A stretch of DNA of 43,520 nt from Candidatus Poribacteria bacterium (GCA_022822005.1 JAJECO010000023.1:93904-137423), one strand, 5' to 3'; positions 32,829-40,146 are shown, counted from the stretch's first letter. Made by a program: numbers and translations. Notes: generated from the letters alone by a model not told the origin.

Positions 32829-33953
32829 GTGAAATACCAACTAAAAACTATCACGCCTGTTCACATCGGTACGGGCGAAACATTAAGCCAAATTGACGGG
32901 TTCTACGACAACGGACGATGGCACCGGATTGACATTGATGCCGTACTTGCGGCGATCCCTGAATCCGAGCTAAATCAGCTTACCATTGCAATGGGGGGAC
33001 GCAACTTTCAGTGGGGAGGATACCTACCAACAAATCAGTCATCAGCGCGTTATACCCTCCCGTGCCCCGAAGATCCAGGGGAAACCGAAATCCGTGAGGC
33101 GATTAAACACCCTTCCAACCGTCCAATGATCCCCGGCAGCAGTATCAAAGGTGCGATCCGCACCGCACTGCTGTGGGACCTCATCGGTGATAGTAATCAA
33201 GAACCTTTCAAAGATTCAGTCAACTATTTGAAAGAACAACTACGCCGAAAACCGAATCGAAGTTGGGCTGGACGAGGGATTGAGCAGCGTGTGCTTGGCA
33301 AAGATCCGAACCACGACCTGATGCGCGTTATGCAGGTCAGCGATACCGCGCCGCTACCGATAACCGCTTTAGAGATGGGTATCGCGTGGACAGTTACACT
33401 CAATCAGCGCGATGAACTCGTTCAGAAACGGGAAGGTAATCGTGAGTACAAAACCTTTGCCGAACAGATCCGCGCTGACCAGACCTTCGACTTCTCAATC
33501 AAAATTGACACGACCCTTTTCCGCCAGCGTGAAAAACGCGAACTGGGATATAGTGATCTGCAGGAGCAGGTACTTTGCAAAGAACTCGCTGAAGTATGCA
33601 ATTTCGTGGCGAAAGGGCTTGCCAAAGTGGAGGCGGATTTTTACGGTCATTATAACTTGCCTGAACTTGCCAATTTCTATGAATCGCTCGCAAGCCAGAT
33701 CGAAAATCTACAGGGCGGTGGGTTCATCCTACAGATCGGTTGGGGAACGGGGTATCTCCCTAAAACGGTCACCGGGCTGTTGGCCGGGGACGATAATGAT
33801 CTGATGATGAGAGTCCGACGGCACTATCGTCTGGGTAGAAGCCTTTCAGAGGGCGATTACTACGATGAGGAATTTCCCAAGACCCGCCGGGTGCTGTATG
33901 ACCGGCAGAACCCAAAATCTCCGCTCGGTTGGGTACAAATCACACCCGCCTGA
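32829..33953 (+). CDS. csm5: Type III-A CRISPR RAMP protein Csm5
   Basis: 374 residues starting at GTG 32829 (KYQLKTITPVHIGTGE), with a GGGGG stretch five bases upstream; a TTG at 32817 is an alternative. Csm5 caps the 3' end of crRNA in the Csm filament. The N-terminal VHIGTGETLSQIDGFY and the later PGSSIKGAIRTALLWDL match the family. The C-terminus GFILQIGWGTGYLPKTV and FPKTRRVLY is also typical of Csm5. The gene is complete. A palindromic element separates it from cas6. Confidence 0.94.
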   Translation: MKYQLKTITPVHIGTGETLSQIDGFYDNGRWHRIDIDAVLAAIPESELNQLTIAMGGRNFQWGGYLPTNQSSARYTLPCPEDPGETEIREAIKHPSNRPMIPGSSIKGAIRTALLWDLIGDSNQEPFKDSVNYLKEQLRRKPNRSWAGRGIEQRVLGKDPNHDLMRVMQVSDTAPLPITALEMGIAWTVTLNQRDELVQKREGNREYKTFAEQIRADQTFDFSIKIDTTLFRQREKRELGYSDLQEQVLCKELAEVCNFVAKGLAKVEADFYGHYNLPELANFYESLASQIENLQGGGFILQIGWGTGYLPKTVTGLLAGDDNDLMMRVRRHYRLGRSLSEGDYYDEEFPKTRRVLYDRQNPKSPLGWVQITPA

Positions 33954-33970
33954 AAAATTGATTTAATCTT

Positions 33971-34033
33971 CCGTAGGGGTAACCCTTGTGGTTACCCTCG
34001 TGCTATGGGTCGGGCAAGATGCCCGACCTACGG
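33971..34033. repeat. 63-base nested palindromic element between csm5 and cas6
   Basis: Outer arms CCGTAGG (33971-33977) and CCTACGG (34027-34033) enclose two hairpins: AGGGGTAACC with GGTTACCCT around a CTTGT loop, and GGTCGGGCA with TGCCCGACC around AGA. It resembles dispersed palindromic repeats that occur in many copies in some genomes. It sits inside the cas operon, so the operon mRNA would fold here, and read-through to cas6 could be reduced. Confidence 0.75.
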
Positions 34034-34066
34034 TTGTAATCCTCTTCATTACGTGGAGGCTATCTC

Positions 34067-34834
34067 ATGCGAATCAAAATTACGTGCGACATCGGCAGGG
34101 GCATCTGCCTGCCTATCAATTACAATCACTTTCTGACGGGCGTTATCTATCAACTTATCAAGGGGACTGATCCGGAATATGCGGATTTCCTGCACCAAGA
34201 CGGCTATGAACTAGAGAATCGGCGTTTCAAACTGTTTACCTTCTCCCAACTGATGGCAGCGCAAAGACAGATTCGGGGCGATCAGATACACTTTGGTTCG
34301 CCGCTGACATGGTTTGTCTCGTCATCTCAGAAACCGTTTCTGGAAAACTTTGCCGCCTCGCTGATGCGAGACGGCCTCCTACAGATTGAACGGCATCAAC
34401 TTCAGATACAGGATGTGGAGGTGTTGTCGCAGCCTCGCTTTCGACCAAAGATGAGTTTCCGATGCCTCTCACCAATTACCATGTCCACGATGCGTGAACG
34501 AGATGGTCAACTCAGCACACACTACTGCCTCCCCGATGACCCCCAGTTCTCCGAGTTAGTTCGGCAGAATCTAATTCGGAAATACGAAGCGGTGTACCGA
34601 CAACCGCCAACGGAGGAATCGTTTGCAATGATCTTCGATCAGACGTACATCGACAAAAGGAAGGGACGTGTGACCCGCCTAGTCGATTATAAAGGTGTCA
34701 AAATTCGCGGCGTCGTCGCTCCGTTTCACGTCATCGGTGCACCGGAATTAATCCATATCGGCTATGAATGTGGATTCGGCGATAAAAATAGCGCGGGATT
34801 TGGGATGGTGGAGGTTGCAAAGAAGCGGAGATAA
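34067..34834 (+). CDS. cas6: CRISPR repeat endoribonuclease Cas6
   Basis: 255 residues with a GTGGAGG site before the ATG. Cas6 cuts the array transcript within each repeat, usually leaving an 8-base 5' handle, here AUUGAAAC. The N-terminal LPINYNHFLTGVIYQLIKG contains H21, a candidate catalytic histidine of this family, and the C-terminal glycine-rich loop is GFGDKNSAGFGMVEV. It comes 113 bases after csm5 and is the last complete cas gene before the array. Confidence 0.95.
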   Translation: MRIKITCDIGRGICLPINYNHFLTGVIYQLIKGTDPEYADFLHQDGYELENRRFKLFTFSQLMAAQRQIRGDQIHFGSPLTWFVSSSQKPFLENFAASLMRDGLLQIERHQLQIQDVEVLSQPRFRPKMSFRCLSPITMSTMRERDGQLSTHYCLPDDPQFSELVRQNLIRKYEAVYRQPPTEESFAMIFDQTYIDKRKGRVTRLVDYKGVKIRGVVAPFHVIGAPELIHIGYECGFGDKNSAGFGMVEVAKKRR

Positions 34835-34893
34835 ATCTACTTGCCAAATTTATGCTCCTTCAAATTAAACTCATGTTAAGAAACCGGACGCCA

Positions 34894-34925
34894 GAAACCG
34901 AGTTTTTTCTTGAAAACTTGGTTTC
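34894..34925. repeat. 13-bp hairpin after cas6
   Basis: GAAACCGAGTTTT at 34894-34906 pairs with AAAACTTGGTTTC at 34913-34925 (one G-T pair). The left arm is identical to the hairpin at 32771. It follows cas6 and precedes the cas4 fragment, so it could reduce transcription into the array, or be a miniature mobile repeat. Confidence 0.8.
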
Positions 34926-34982
34926 TCTGCACACTTTCCTTTTATTTGAAACTCAAATCAAACCGGAGGAGAGGACACATTT

Positions 34983-35147
34983 ATGCAAACCGAAACCCGT
35001 ACCACCGGTCGCGTTACCGGCACAATGATCAGCTACCTCCACGTCTGCCCACGACAACTCTGGTTCTTTCAGAACCACATCGAAATGGAACACACCTCAG
35101 ACCGCGTCTCTATGGGGCGATTGCTACAGGAGGAGAGTTACTTTTAA
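34983..35147 (+). pseudogene. cas4: cas4, N-terminal fragment joined to the first CRISPR repeat
   Basis: ATG 34983 has a strong GGAGGAGAGG site and opens a 54-residue frame. It reads TGRVTGTMISYLHVCPRQLWFF and IEMEHTSDRVSMGRLLQEES, then YF and stop. This is the start of Cas4: the first iron-sulphur Cys in HVCPRQLW, and the EHTSD/V..GRLL..ESY segment. The frame ends because CRISPR repeat 1 begins at 35141, inside the Tyr codon. The rest of Cas4 (RecB-type nuclease motifs and the other three cysteines, usually about 120 more residues) is missing, so it cannot be functional. No cas1 or cas2 follow. Deletion by recombination into the array is the simplest explanation; an assembly join is the alternative. 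Confidence 0.85.
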
Positions 35148-36553
35148 TCGTACCATTGTGGAATTGAAACGCTGCTACGAGAGCCTTGTCGCTTTTATCA
35201 AGGATTCTTTTAATCGGACCAGTATGGAATTGAAACCCGAGCAAGTAAGCGGCGATTGAAGCGATTGCGAAGCCTTTTAATCGTACCATTGTGGAATTGA
35301 AACCCACGAGGGCAGATAGTTAGGGAAGGTTTTGAATTCTTTTAATCGAGCCATTGTGGAATTGAAACACGGGAACGTTAGTCCGAAGGTGGTAGCTGAC
35401 CTCCTTTTAATCGAACCATTATGGAATTGAAACGGTTCCGGAGTGACTACTGTGTTGTCGGTCGAACATCTTTTAATCGGACCATAGTGGAATTGAAACA
35501 AAACAAGGTGACGGATGCCACTGTTGTCTAGGTCGCTCTTTTAATCGGACCATTGTGGAATTGAAACTCTGCTAATCTTGCGAAGCGGGGATTTTCTCTC
35601 CACCCTTTTAATCGAACCGTTGTGGAATTGAAACATATCAAGTAAATCCTTGTGCGGCGCGAGGTGAACGCTTTTAATCGCCCCATTTTGGAATTGAAAC
35701 ATCTCAGGGGGACGCCTCCGAGGAGAATCCTCGCGCCTTTTAATCGGACCATAGTGGAATTGAAACAAGTAATGTTCAATCATTGGAACAACATATTCCA
35801 AACTTTTAATCGGACCATAGTGGAATTGAAACACAAAAGGCACGAAAGCATCAGGGGTTTTCTCACTTGCTTTTAATCGAACCATTGTGGAATTGAAACT
35901 TCTCATTGTCTGTTAAATTCGCACCCATCCGTTCCACTTTTAATCGGACCATAGTGGAATTGAGACCCTGCCGAAGACTTCGGTCCGTACGGGGAATTTC
36001 CCCTTTTAATCGGACCATTGTGGAATTGAAACGTGCAACCGGAAACGTCTAAATTCTGGCGAAGACCGACTTTTAATCGTACCATTGTGGAATTGGAACT
36101 GGTGACCGACACTGTCCGGATGCCGCGTTTTCCATATCCTTTTAATCGGACCATTGTGGAATTGAAACAGCGGATGCCATAGGTTTGGCAGGGTGTACGG
36201 AGTGTCTTTTAATCGGACCATTGTGGAATTGCAACGGTTTTTGAAATGTGTTGTTTAATACTGAGAATTTAGCTTTTAATCGCACCATTATGGAATTGAA
36301 ACGCTTGATCTTTCAGATTGATCAGCGAATGACCAACGCTTTTAATCGCCCCATTGTGGAATTGCAACGTCTCTAATTGGGTGCCAATCCCTATTCCACC
36401 AATCTTTTAATCGCCCCATTGTGGAATTGAAACGTGCCATGCCATTGATGCCTTGCTCAAAGAGTAAGTCTTTTAATTGACCCATAGTGGAATTGAAACC
36501 TTTTTTCGGTGATACCAATGGAGGTTCATCACCCGCTTTTAATCGAACCATTA
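35141..36553 (+). CRISPR. CRISPR array segment A, 22 repeats (last one truncated)
   Basis: Thirty-base repeats with 21 spacers of 35-39 bases. Layout: CTTTTAATCG at positions 1-10, two variable bases, CCA at 13-15, three variable bases, TGG at 19-21, and AATTGAAAC at 22-30. The ATTGAAAC end implies transcription to the right and an AUUGAAAC crRNA handle. Within this segment, positions 11-12 are TA, GA, AA, AG, CA, CC or AC, and 16-18 are TTG, TAG, TTA, GTA or TTT. Handle mutations occur in repeats at 35937, 36070, 36206 and 36339. The final copy (36536-36553) stops after position 18. No leader is present: repeat 1 is joined to the cas4 fragment. Confidence 0.97.
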
Positions 36554-36572
36554 TTGAAATGGAGGTCTTGCA

Positions 36573-36893
36573 ATGACGCAAAGCACTAATTGTGAAGGTG
36601 GTTCGCGCTGTACTTGTGAGCGTCCTCATGTCTGCTCAAAAGAAATAGCAATCATGGACCTCGAGGTAGTGACTCAAGAGGATTTAGACCGCTCCGAGGA
36701 GGCGGCGCGCTTATCGGAGCGCGAACATGGACTCAGATCCTTTGAGGCTTGTCGAGATCGCCGATTACACAAAATGTATTGGGTTCGCCAGTGTATTCTC
36801 GAGTGCAAATCCCAAGGGGAAGAGGTGCCATGGCCTGTGCTGGATTGGCTCTTTAATACCAGACCTCCTACACGTGAACAGTTCATGAAATAG
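36573..36893 (+). CDS. Unrecognised Cys-containing small protein encoded inside the CRISPR array
   Basis: 106 residues between array segments A and B. TGGAGG lies eight bases upstream of the ATG, directly after the truncated repeat. The N-terminal part has five Cys within 22 residues (NCEGGSRCTCERPHVC) suggestive of a metal site; then an acidic helix (EVVTQEDLDRSEEAARLSERE) and a basic/aromatic C-terminal part (CRDRRLHKMYWVRQCILECK, PWPVLDWLFNTRPP). No family is recognised. A short GGGC/GCCC stem and TTTTT follow the stop. The frame and site suggest a real gene. Its place could reflect a cargo gene, a CRISPR-associated accessory factor or an insertion, none of which can be chosen here. Confidence 0.6.
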   Translation: MTQSTNCEGGSRCTCERPHVCSKEIAIMDLEVVTQEDLDRSEEAARLSEREHGLRSFEACRDRRLHKMYWVRQCILECKSQGEEVPWPVLDWLFNTRPPTREQFMK

Positions 36894-36978
36894 GGCCGGT
36901 GCCCCGTTCCCTTTTTAGCACGTGCTTTCATCGGGAGCCTTGAAGTGGATTGCCGTATATCGCAGCGGATCTAGCCCA

Positions 36979-37074
36979 CTTTTAATCGAACCATTGTGGA
37001 ATTGAAACTTGAGGATATGGGCGAAGTCGTCGCAGTCTTGCCGTCTTTTAATCGAACCATTGTGGAATTGAGAC
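36979..37074 (+). CRISPR. CRISPR array segment B, two repeats and one spacer
   Basis: Repeat 36979-37008 is the form with AA at 11-12 and TTG at 16-18. Repeat 37045-37074 is the same but ends ATTGAGAC. One 36-base spacer (37009-37044) separates them. The unit is isolated between two protein genes. Confidence 0.95.
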
Positions 37075-37110
37075 TCCTCTAAAAATCTGATATTTTTTGT
37101 AATGTCAAAA

Positions 37111-37138
37111 TTGTGCATTGTTGAGATATGAGTATACT
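37111..37138 (+). promoter_or_regulatory. Possible promoter for the second array-embedded gene
   Basis: TTGTGC at 37111-37116 and TATACT at 37133-37138 are spaced by 16 bases, a partial sigma-70-type match. It would place the transcript start just before the GGAGG ribosome site of the 37161 gene, and it argues against the earlier ATG at 37128 as the start. Confidence 0.4.
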
Positions 37139-37160
37139 ATTCCCTTGGAGGTGGCTTTTA

Positions 37161-37643
37161 ATGGCTAATACCAACAGATCCACCATATACGATCTGACTA
37201 AGGCAGTAGAAAAGTGCAATTCGATTATGGCTTCTAATCTTCTGCATGAGGGGGTGGTTGAGGAGGGGGAAGATTTGCCGCAGCTTGACTCTTCCGTTCG
37301 TATTTCTATTGAAACAACTGTTGGTTGGATATATGAGAAAATGTGCCTGCTTCTTAAAATGGAGACAGCGAAGTGGGCGTATATTGAGTTGTTATCCCCT
37401 CTCAAAAATCTCTGGAAAGACATGCAAGAAGAGGAGAAATTACAACCTCGTTTTTCTAATCAACCGCACCATTTGTGGGATATCTCTTTTCAGGAGGCAA
37501 AGAAATTGCTTCCGGCGCTAAAGGATGAATATCCCCGGAAAAAGAATGGCGAGTACCTTGTTTTTCTGGGCACCTTATCGTCTCTATGTTTTCTGGGACT
37601 TATCTATGCTCTGAATGAAAAAAGCATAGAGGAACTGGCTTGA
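37161..37643 (+). CDS. Unrecognised small protein with C-terminal membrane segment, inside the CRISPR array
   Basis: 160 residues from ATG 37161, with TTGGAGG nine bases upstream; the frame also opens at 37128 but without a ribosome site. The N-terminal two thirds is helical and soluble-looking (TIYDLTKAVEKCNSIMASN, then TTVGWIYEKMCLLLKMETAK). A probable transmembrane helix follows near the end, YLVFLGTLSSLCFLGLIYAL, with a short NEKSIEELA tail. No known family is recognised. It has a possible promoter before it and a hairpin with T-run after it, so it looks like an independent unit. Codon use is more AT-rich than in neighbouring cas genes. Membrane accessory proteins are known in type III systems, but a link here is inference. 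Confidence 0.65.
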   Translation: MANTNRSTIYDLTKAVEKCNSIMASNLLHEGVVEEGEDLPQLDSSVRISIETTVGWIYEKMCLLLKMETAKWAYIELLSPLKNLWKDMQEEEKLQPRFSNQPHHLWDISFQEAKKLLPALKDEYPRKKNGEYLVFLGTLSSLCFLGLIYALNEKSIEELA

Positions 37644-37658
37644 TTTTGAGATTATTGA

Positions 37659-37693
37659 ACAAGGATAGGCATTAGTGCCTGTGCTTGTTTTTT
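37659..37693 (+). terminator. Intrinsic terminator after the membrane-segment protein gene
   Basis: ACAAGGATAGGCA (37659-37671) pairs with TGCCTGTGCTTGT (37676-37688) with one mismatch and one G-T, a TTAG loop, then a T-run to 37693. Confidence 0.8.
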
Positions 37694-37752
37694 ATTGCAT
37701 CCTACTCTATCTGTTTACTCCATCAAATCTCATATTTTTTCACAATGTCAAC

Positions 37753-38430
37753 CTTTTAATCGCCCCATTTTGGAATTGAAACACCGCCCCATAAACAACA
37801 GCTTTTTCCGAAGCATTCCTTTTAATCGGGCCATAGTGGAATTGAAACGCATTTTTTCCGCCGGCGATAAGACCGCTTGCCAATCTTTTAATCGCCCCAT
37901 TGTGGAATTAAAACCTCGGTGCCGCCGGAGCGGCGTGGTAGTGGTGCTCTTTTAATCGAACCAGTATGGAATTGAAACATTGCGAAGTGGTAAATCTCGC
38001 GGGGGTGAATCACGCTTTTAATCGAACCAGTATGGAATTGAAACGAAGCCTTGCGACTACCAACAATTGCAATGCCTTCTACTTTTAATCGCCCCATTGT
38101 GGCATTGAAACACCGCATGGCGGAGCTGCGGAAGATACTCAATGAATACTTTTAATCGCCCCATTTTGGAATTGAAACTGTTCAAGAACCCCAAAAATAT
38201 AAGTGCGAATTCCTCCTTCTAATCGCCCCATTTTGGAATTGAAACTCTTACCACTATCCGTCCTCAACTGTCAAAGAAACCTTTTAATCGAACCATTTTG
38301 GAATTGAAACTCTTACCACTATCCGTCCTCAACTGTCAAAGAAACCTTTTAATCGAACCATTGTGGAATTGAAACGTCTTATCGGCTACCCATTCGATAG
38401 TGTCTACCTCTGCTTTTAATCGAACCATAG
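37753..38430 (+). CRISPR. CRISPR array segment C, 11 repeats (last one truncated)
   Basis: Ten full repeats plus a truncated copy at 38413-38430, with ten spacers of 34-37 bases. Repeat forms are mixed as in segment A: CC with TTT or TTG, GG with TAG, AA with GTA, TTT or TTG. Single changes include ATTAAAAC (37885 copy), GGCATTG (38082 copy) and CTTCTAATCG (38216 copy). One spacer (TCTTACCACT...CAAAGAAAC) is present twice, at 38246-38280 and 38311-38345. The last repeat ends after position 18, as in segment A. An AT-rich stretch precedes the first repeat. Confidence 0.97.
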
Positions 38431-38468
38431 AGGTATCGGTATAATCGAGGCTAGGAAGCCCCTCCCAC

Positions 38469-38566
38469 GGTGCCCAATGGATCGGGCAACTACAATAAGG
38501 CCTAGTTTGTAGTAGGGTAATTTATCGCCCGTCCGGACGCGCAATGAATTGCGCTACTACGAACTG
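38469..38566. repeat. Nested palindromic repeats after array C
   Basis: GTAGTAG at 38509-38515 pairs with CTACTAC at 38554-38560 and encloses GCGCAAT-GA-ATTGCGC (38539-38554). Just before it, GCCCAATGGATCGGGC (38472-38487) and ACTACAA/TTGTAGT (38489-38495 / 38507-38513) form similar stems. The architecture matches the element at 33971. Confidence 0.65.
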
Positions 38567-38596
38567 AAGGGCGTGACTCCTATTGGAAACAAAAAA

Positions 38597-38633
38597 AGCC
38601 GATGGAACAAGAAAGTTCCACCGGCTCTTTTTA
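38597..38633. terminator. Bidirectional intrinsic terminator between array C and the Card1-like gene
   Basis: AGCCGATGGAAC (38597-38608) pairs with GTTCCACCGGCT (38615-38626) with one mismatch. A-run before it (38590-38597) and T-run after it mean it can stop transcripts from both sides: the rightward array and the leftward gene ending at 38827. Confidence 0.85.
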
Positions 38634-38826
38634 TTTATCGCTATAGAATTATTTTAGATAGACAATTTTCTCAGATGCTACGGATTTTTGTAGGCGTAAT
38701 CATGCCCCCCATAATGCCTAAGCGTCAATCCACCATCATCAACCGTACAACTGACGCGGATAGCTTGAGTAACCCGAAACGTATGGATACCTTTTTAGCG
38801 GTTCCTGATTGTGAAACGTAGTGTGT

Positions 38827-39918
38827 TCACTCCCAGTCGAAGGTAGTACGTATGTATTGATTAAACGTTTGCTGGAGACAATACCAAGTATCCTTTCCCC
38901 AAATTTCTAAGGGGAGGCTTGGATGCCCTGTCTCCTCCTTCAGTTCCGCTTGGATAAGTTGCTGGGCATTTCGCGAAGCACCGGAGAGTACAATGGACCG
39001 TGCTTCAACGCCACCGAGTTGCCTCATCCGTAAAATAGCCTCCATCCCTTTTCGTTTAACTATCTCATGTTTAGCAGAAACGGTGCACGAAACCACGACA
39101 ATTTGATATCCCAGTACCGCGACTACATCAAGTTGAAAAGGTTTAACACTTGCGTCTGTCGCATTGGCTCGCCGCACATATACCGAGTGAAAGAGTTTAT
39201 AATTTTTCCGATCTGGGCTCTGCCGATAAACATCCGCCAAGGCGTGTTGGAAGGCAGCATACGCACCGTACTCAAGAAGATGGGACTCAGATTCATCAAT
39301 AAATCTGCCGAGGGCGTTATAGCCATCGGTCATCTGTCCTTCAGTGAGGGTCCCAGGGGCGGGATTGTCACTCGTCTGATAGTTACCCGATTTATCCCAG
39401 TATTCATAAGGAAATGGACCGATTTCAAAGCCGTTGATTTCAGCAATGCGACGCAGACACGGCTCAATCCCCTTGCGAGTATCGGAGACTAAGGCATTGC
39501 CCTCCCGGTCTACGAGGGTCGCGCCTGAATCAGCACGTGGATCCAGATAGGAGGTCTCTAAGTCAATCGGTTCTGATAAAGCAACTGTTTCTGCAGCGGC
39601 AACGGTTTCAACACACATCACCTTGGTGCCGCCAGTATAGTGCACATGAATGCAAGTGATATTGTCTGGTAAATTCTCCTTGAGATTTCGTGTAATGTCG
39701 TTGCGTACGGTAGATGGGTTCCCCGACACCGTTTCAACAGCGTCAATAGCAAATATGTTGCGACTATATTTCAATAACCGGTCCCGTTCGGACCTAGTTT
39801 CCTCCGTATGTACAAGTCGTACATGAATCGGGTTTAGCAGCTTATCTTTCAAATGATGCAGTGCTACCCAGACGGGCAGTGGATTGGTGCCAACTGTAAG
39901 AATGAGAAGTGTTCCCAT
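38827..39918 (-). CDS. CARF plus PD-(D/E)xK protein, Card1/Can2-like, with altered active site
   Basis: 363 residues from ATG 39918 (a weak CGGAGA site upstream; the frame also opens at TTG 39948). The N-terminal CARF domain has LLILTVGTNPLPVWVAL and VHYTGGTKVMCVE, expected for cyclic-oligoadenylate binding. The C-terminal part looks like a PD-(D/E)xK nuclease of the DUF1887/Card1 group: Glu in HLLEYGAYAAFQ (about residue 216), LDVVAV with D264, then VVVSCTV. In active relatives the last motif is ExK or similar; here Ser277 and Thr279 take those places, so nuclease activity is doubtful unless another lysine from SAKHEIVKRKG serves. It is predicted to be a signal-activated effector or an inactive sink for the signal. 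Confidence 0.75.
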   Translation of the reverse strand: MGTLLILTVGTNPLPVWVALHHLKDKLLNPIHVRLVHTEETRSERDRLLKYSRNIFAIDAVETVSGNPSTVRNDITRNLKENLPDNITCIHVHYTGGTKVMCVETVAAAETVALSEPIDLETSYLDPRADSGATLVDREGNALVSDTRKGIEPCLRRIAEINGFEIGPFPYEYWDKSGNYQTSDNPAPGTLTEGQMTDGYNALGRFIDESESHLLEYGAYAAFQHALADVYRQSPDRKNYKLFHSVYVRRANATDASVKPFQLDVVAVLGYQIVVVSCTVSAKHEIVKRKGMEAILRMRQLGGVEARSIVLSGASRNAQQLIQAELKEETGHPSLPLEIWGKDTWYCLQQTFNQYIRTTFDWE

Positions 39919-40146
39919 TGCGGAAGTTTCTCCGTTTGTTACTGTCAAAATGATTACTGTTGATCTTGTATTGTCCCATCTTCAGGGATTCTTGGACGGT
40001 GTAGGTGAAGCAGAAACGAGCGAAGCGGAAGTTTTGGAACATGGTAGGGATTGGGTTCTTATTTTTTATCAACAAAACCTATGAAGCTTCAGCAAGTTCT
40101 TGAAAAATTGGCCTTTTTTGCAACAATAACCACATGAGTCTTTCAA
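39919..40146 (-). other. Gap between the two CARF genes
   Basis: 228 bases with no clear gene. Short open frames run in both directions, without ribosome sites. It probably carries the promoter or leader of the Card1-like gene. Confidence 0.4.

Noticed and set aside
34910-35167. Rightward 85-residue frame overlapping the cas4 fragment
   Set aside because: It is out of frame with the recognisable Cas4 sequence, has no ribosome site, and runs into the first repeat.
35110-36629. Long leftward open frames with repeated FQFHNGPIK-like peptides
   Set aside because: They are translations of CRISPR repeats on the opposite strand. The peptide period equals the repeat-spacer period, no ribosome sites are present, and frames shift between units.
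37888-38142. Leftward open frame with FQFHTGSIK peptides in array C
   Set aside because: The same artefact: antisense translation of repeats.
38549-38821. Rightward 90-residue open frame after array C
   Set aside because: It covers a palindromic repeat and the bidirectional terminator and has no recognisable domain or ribosome site.
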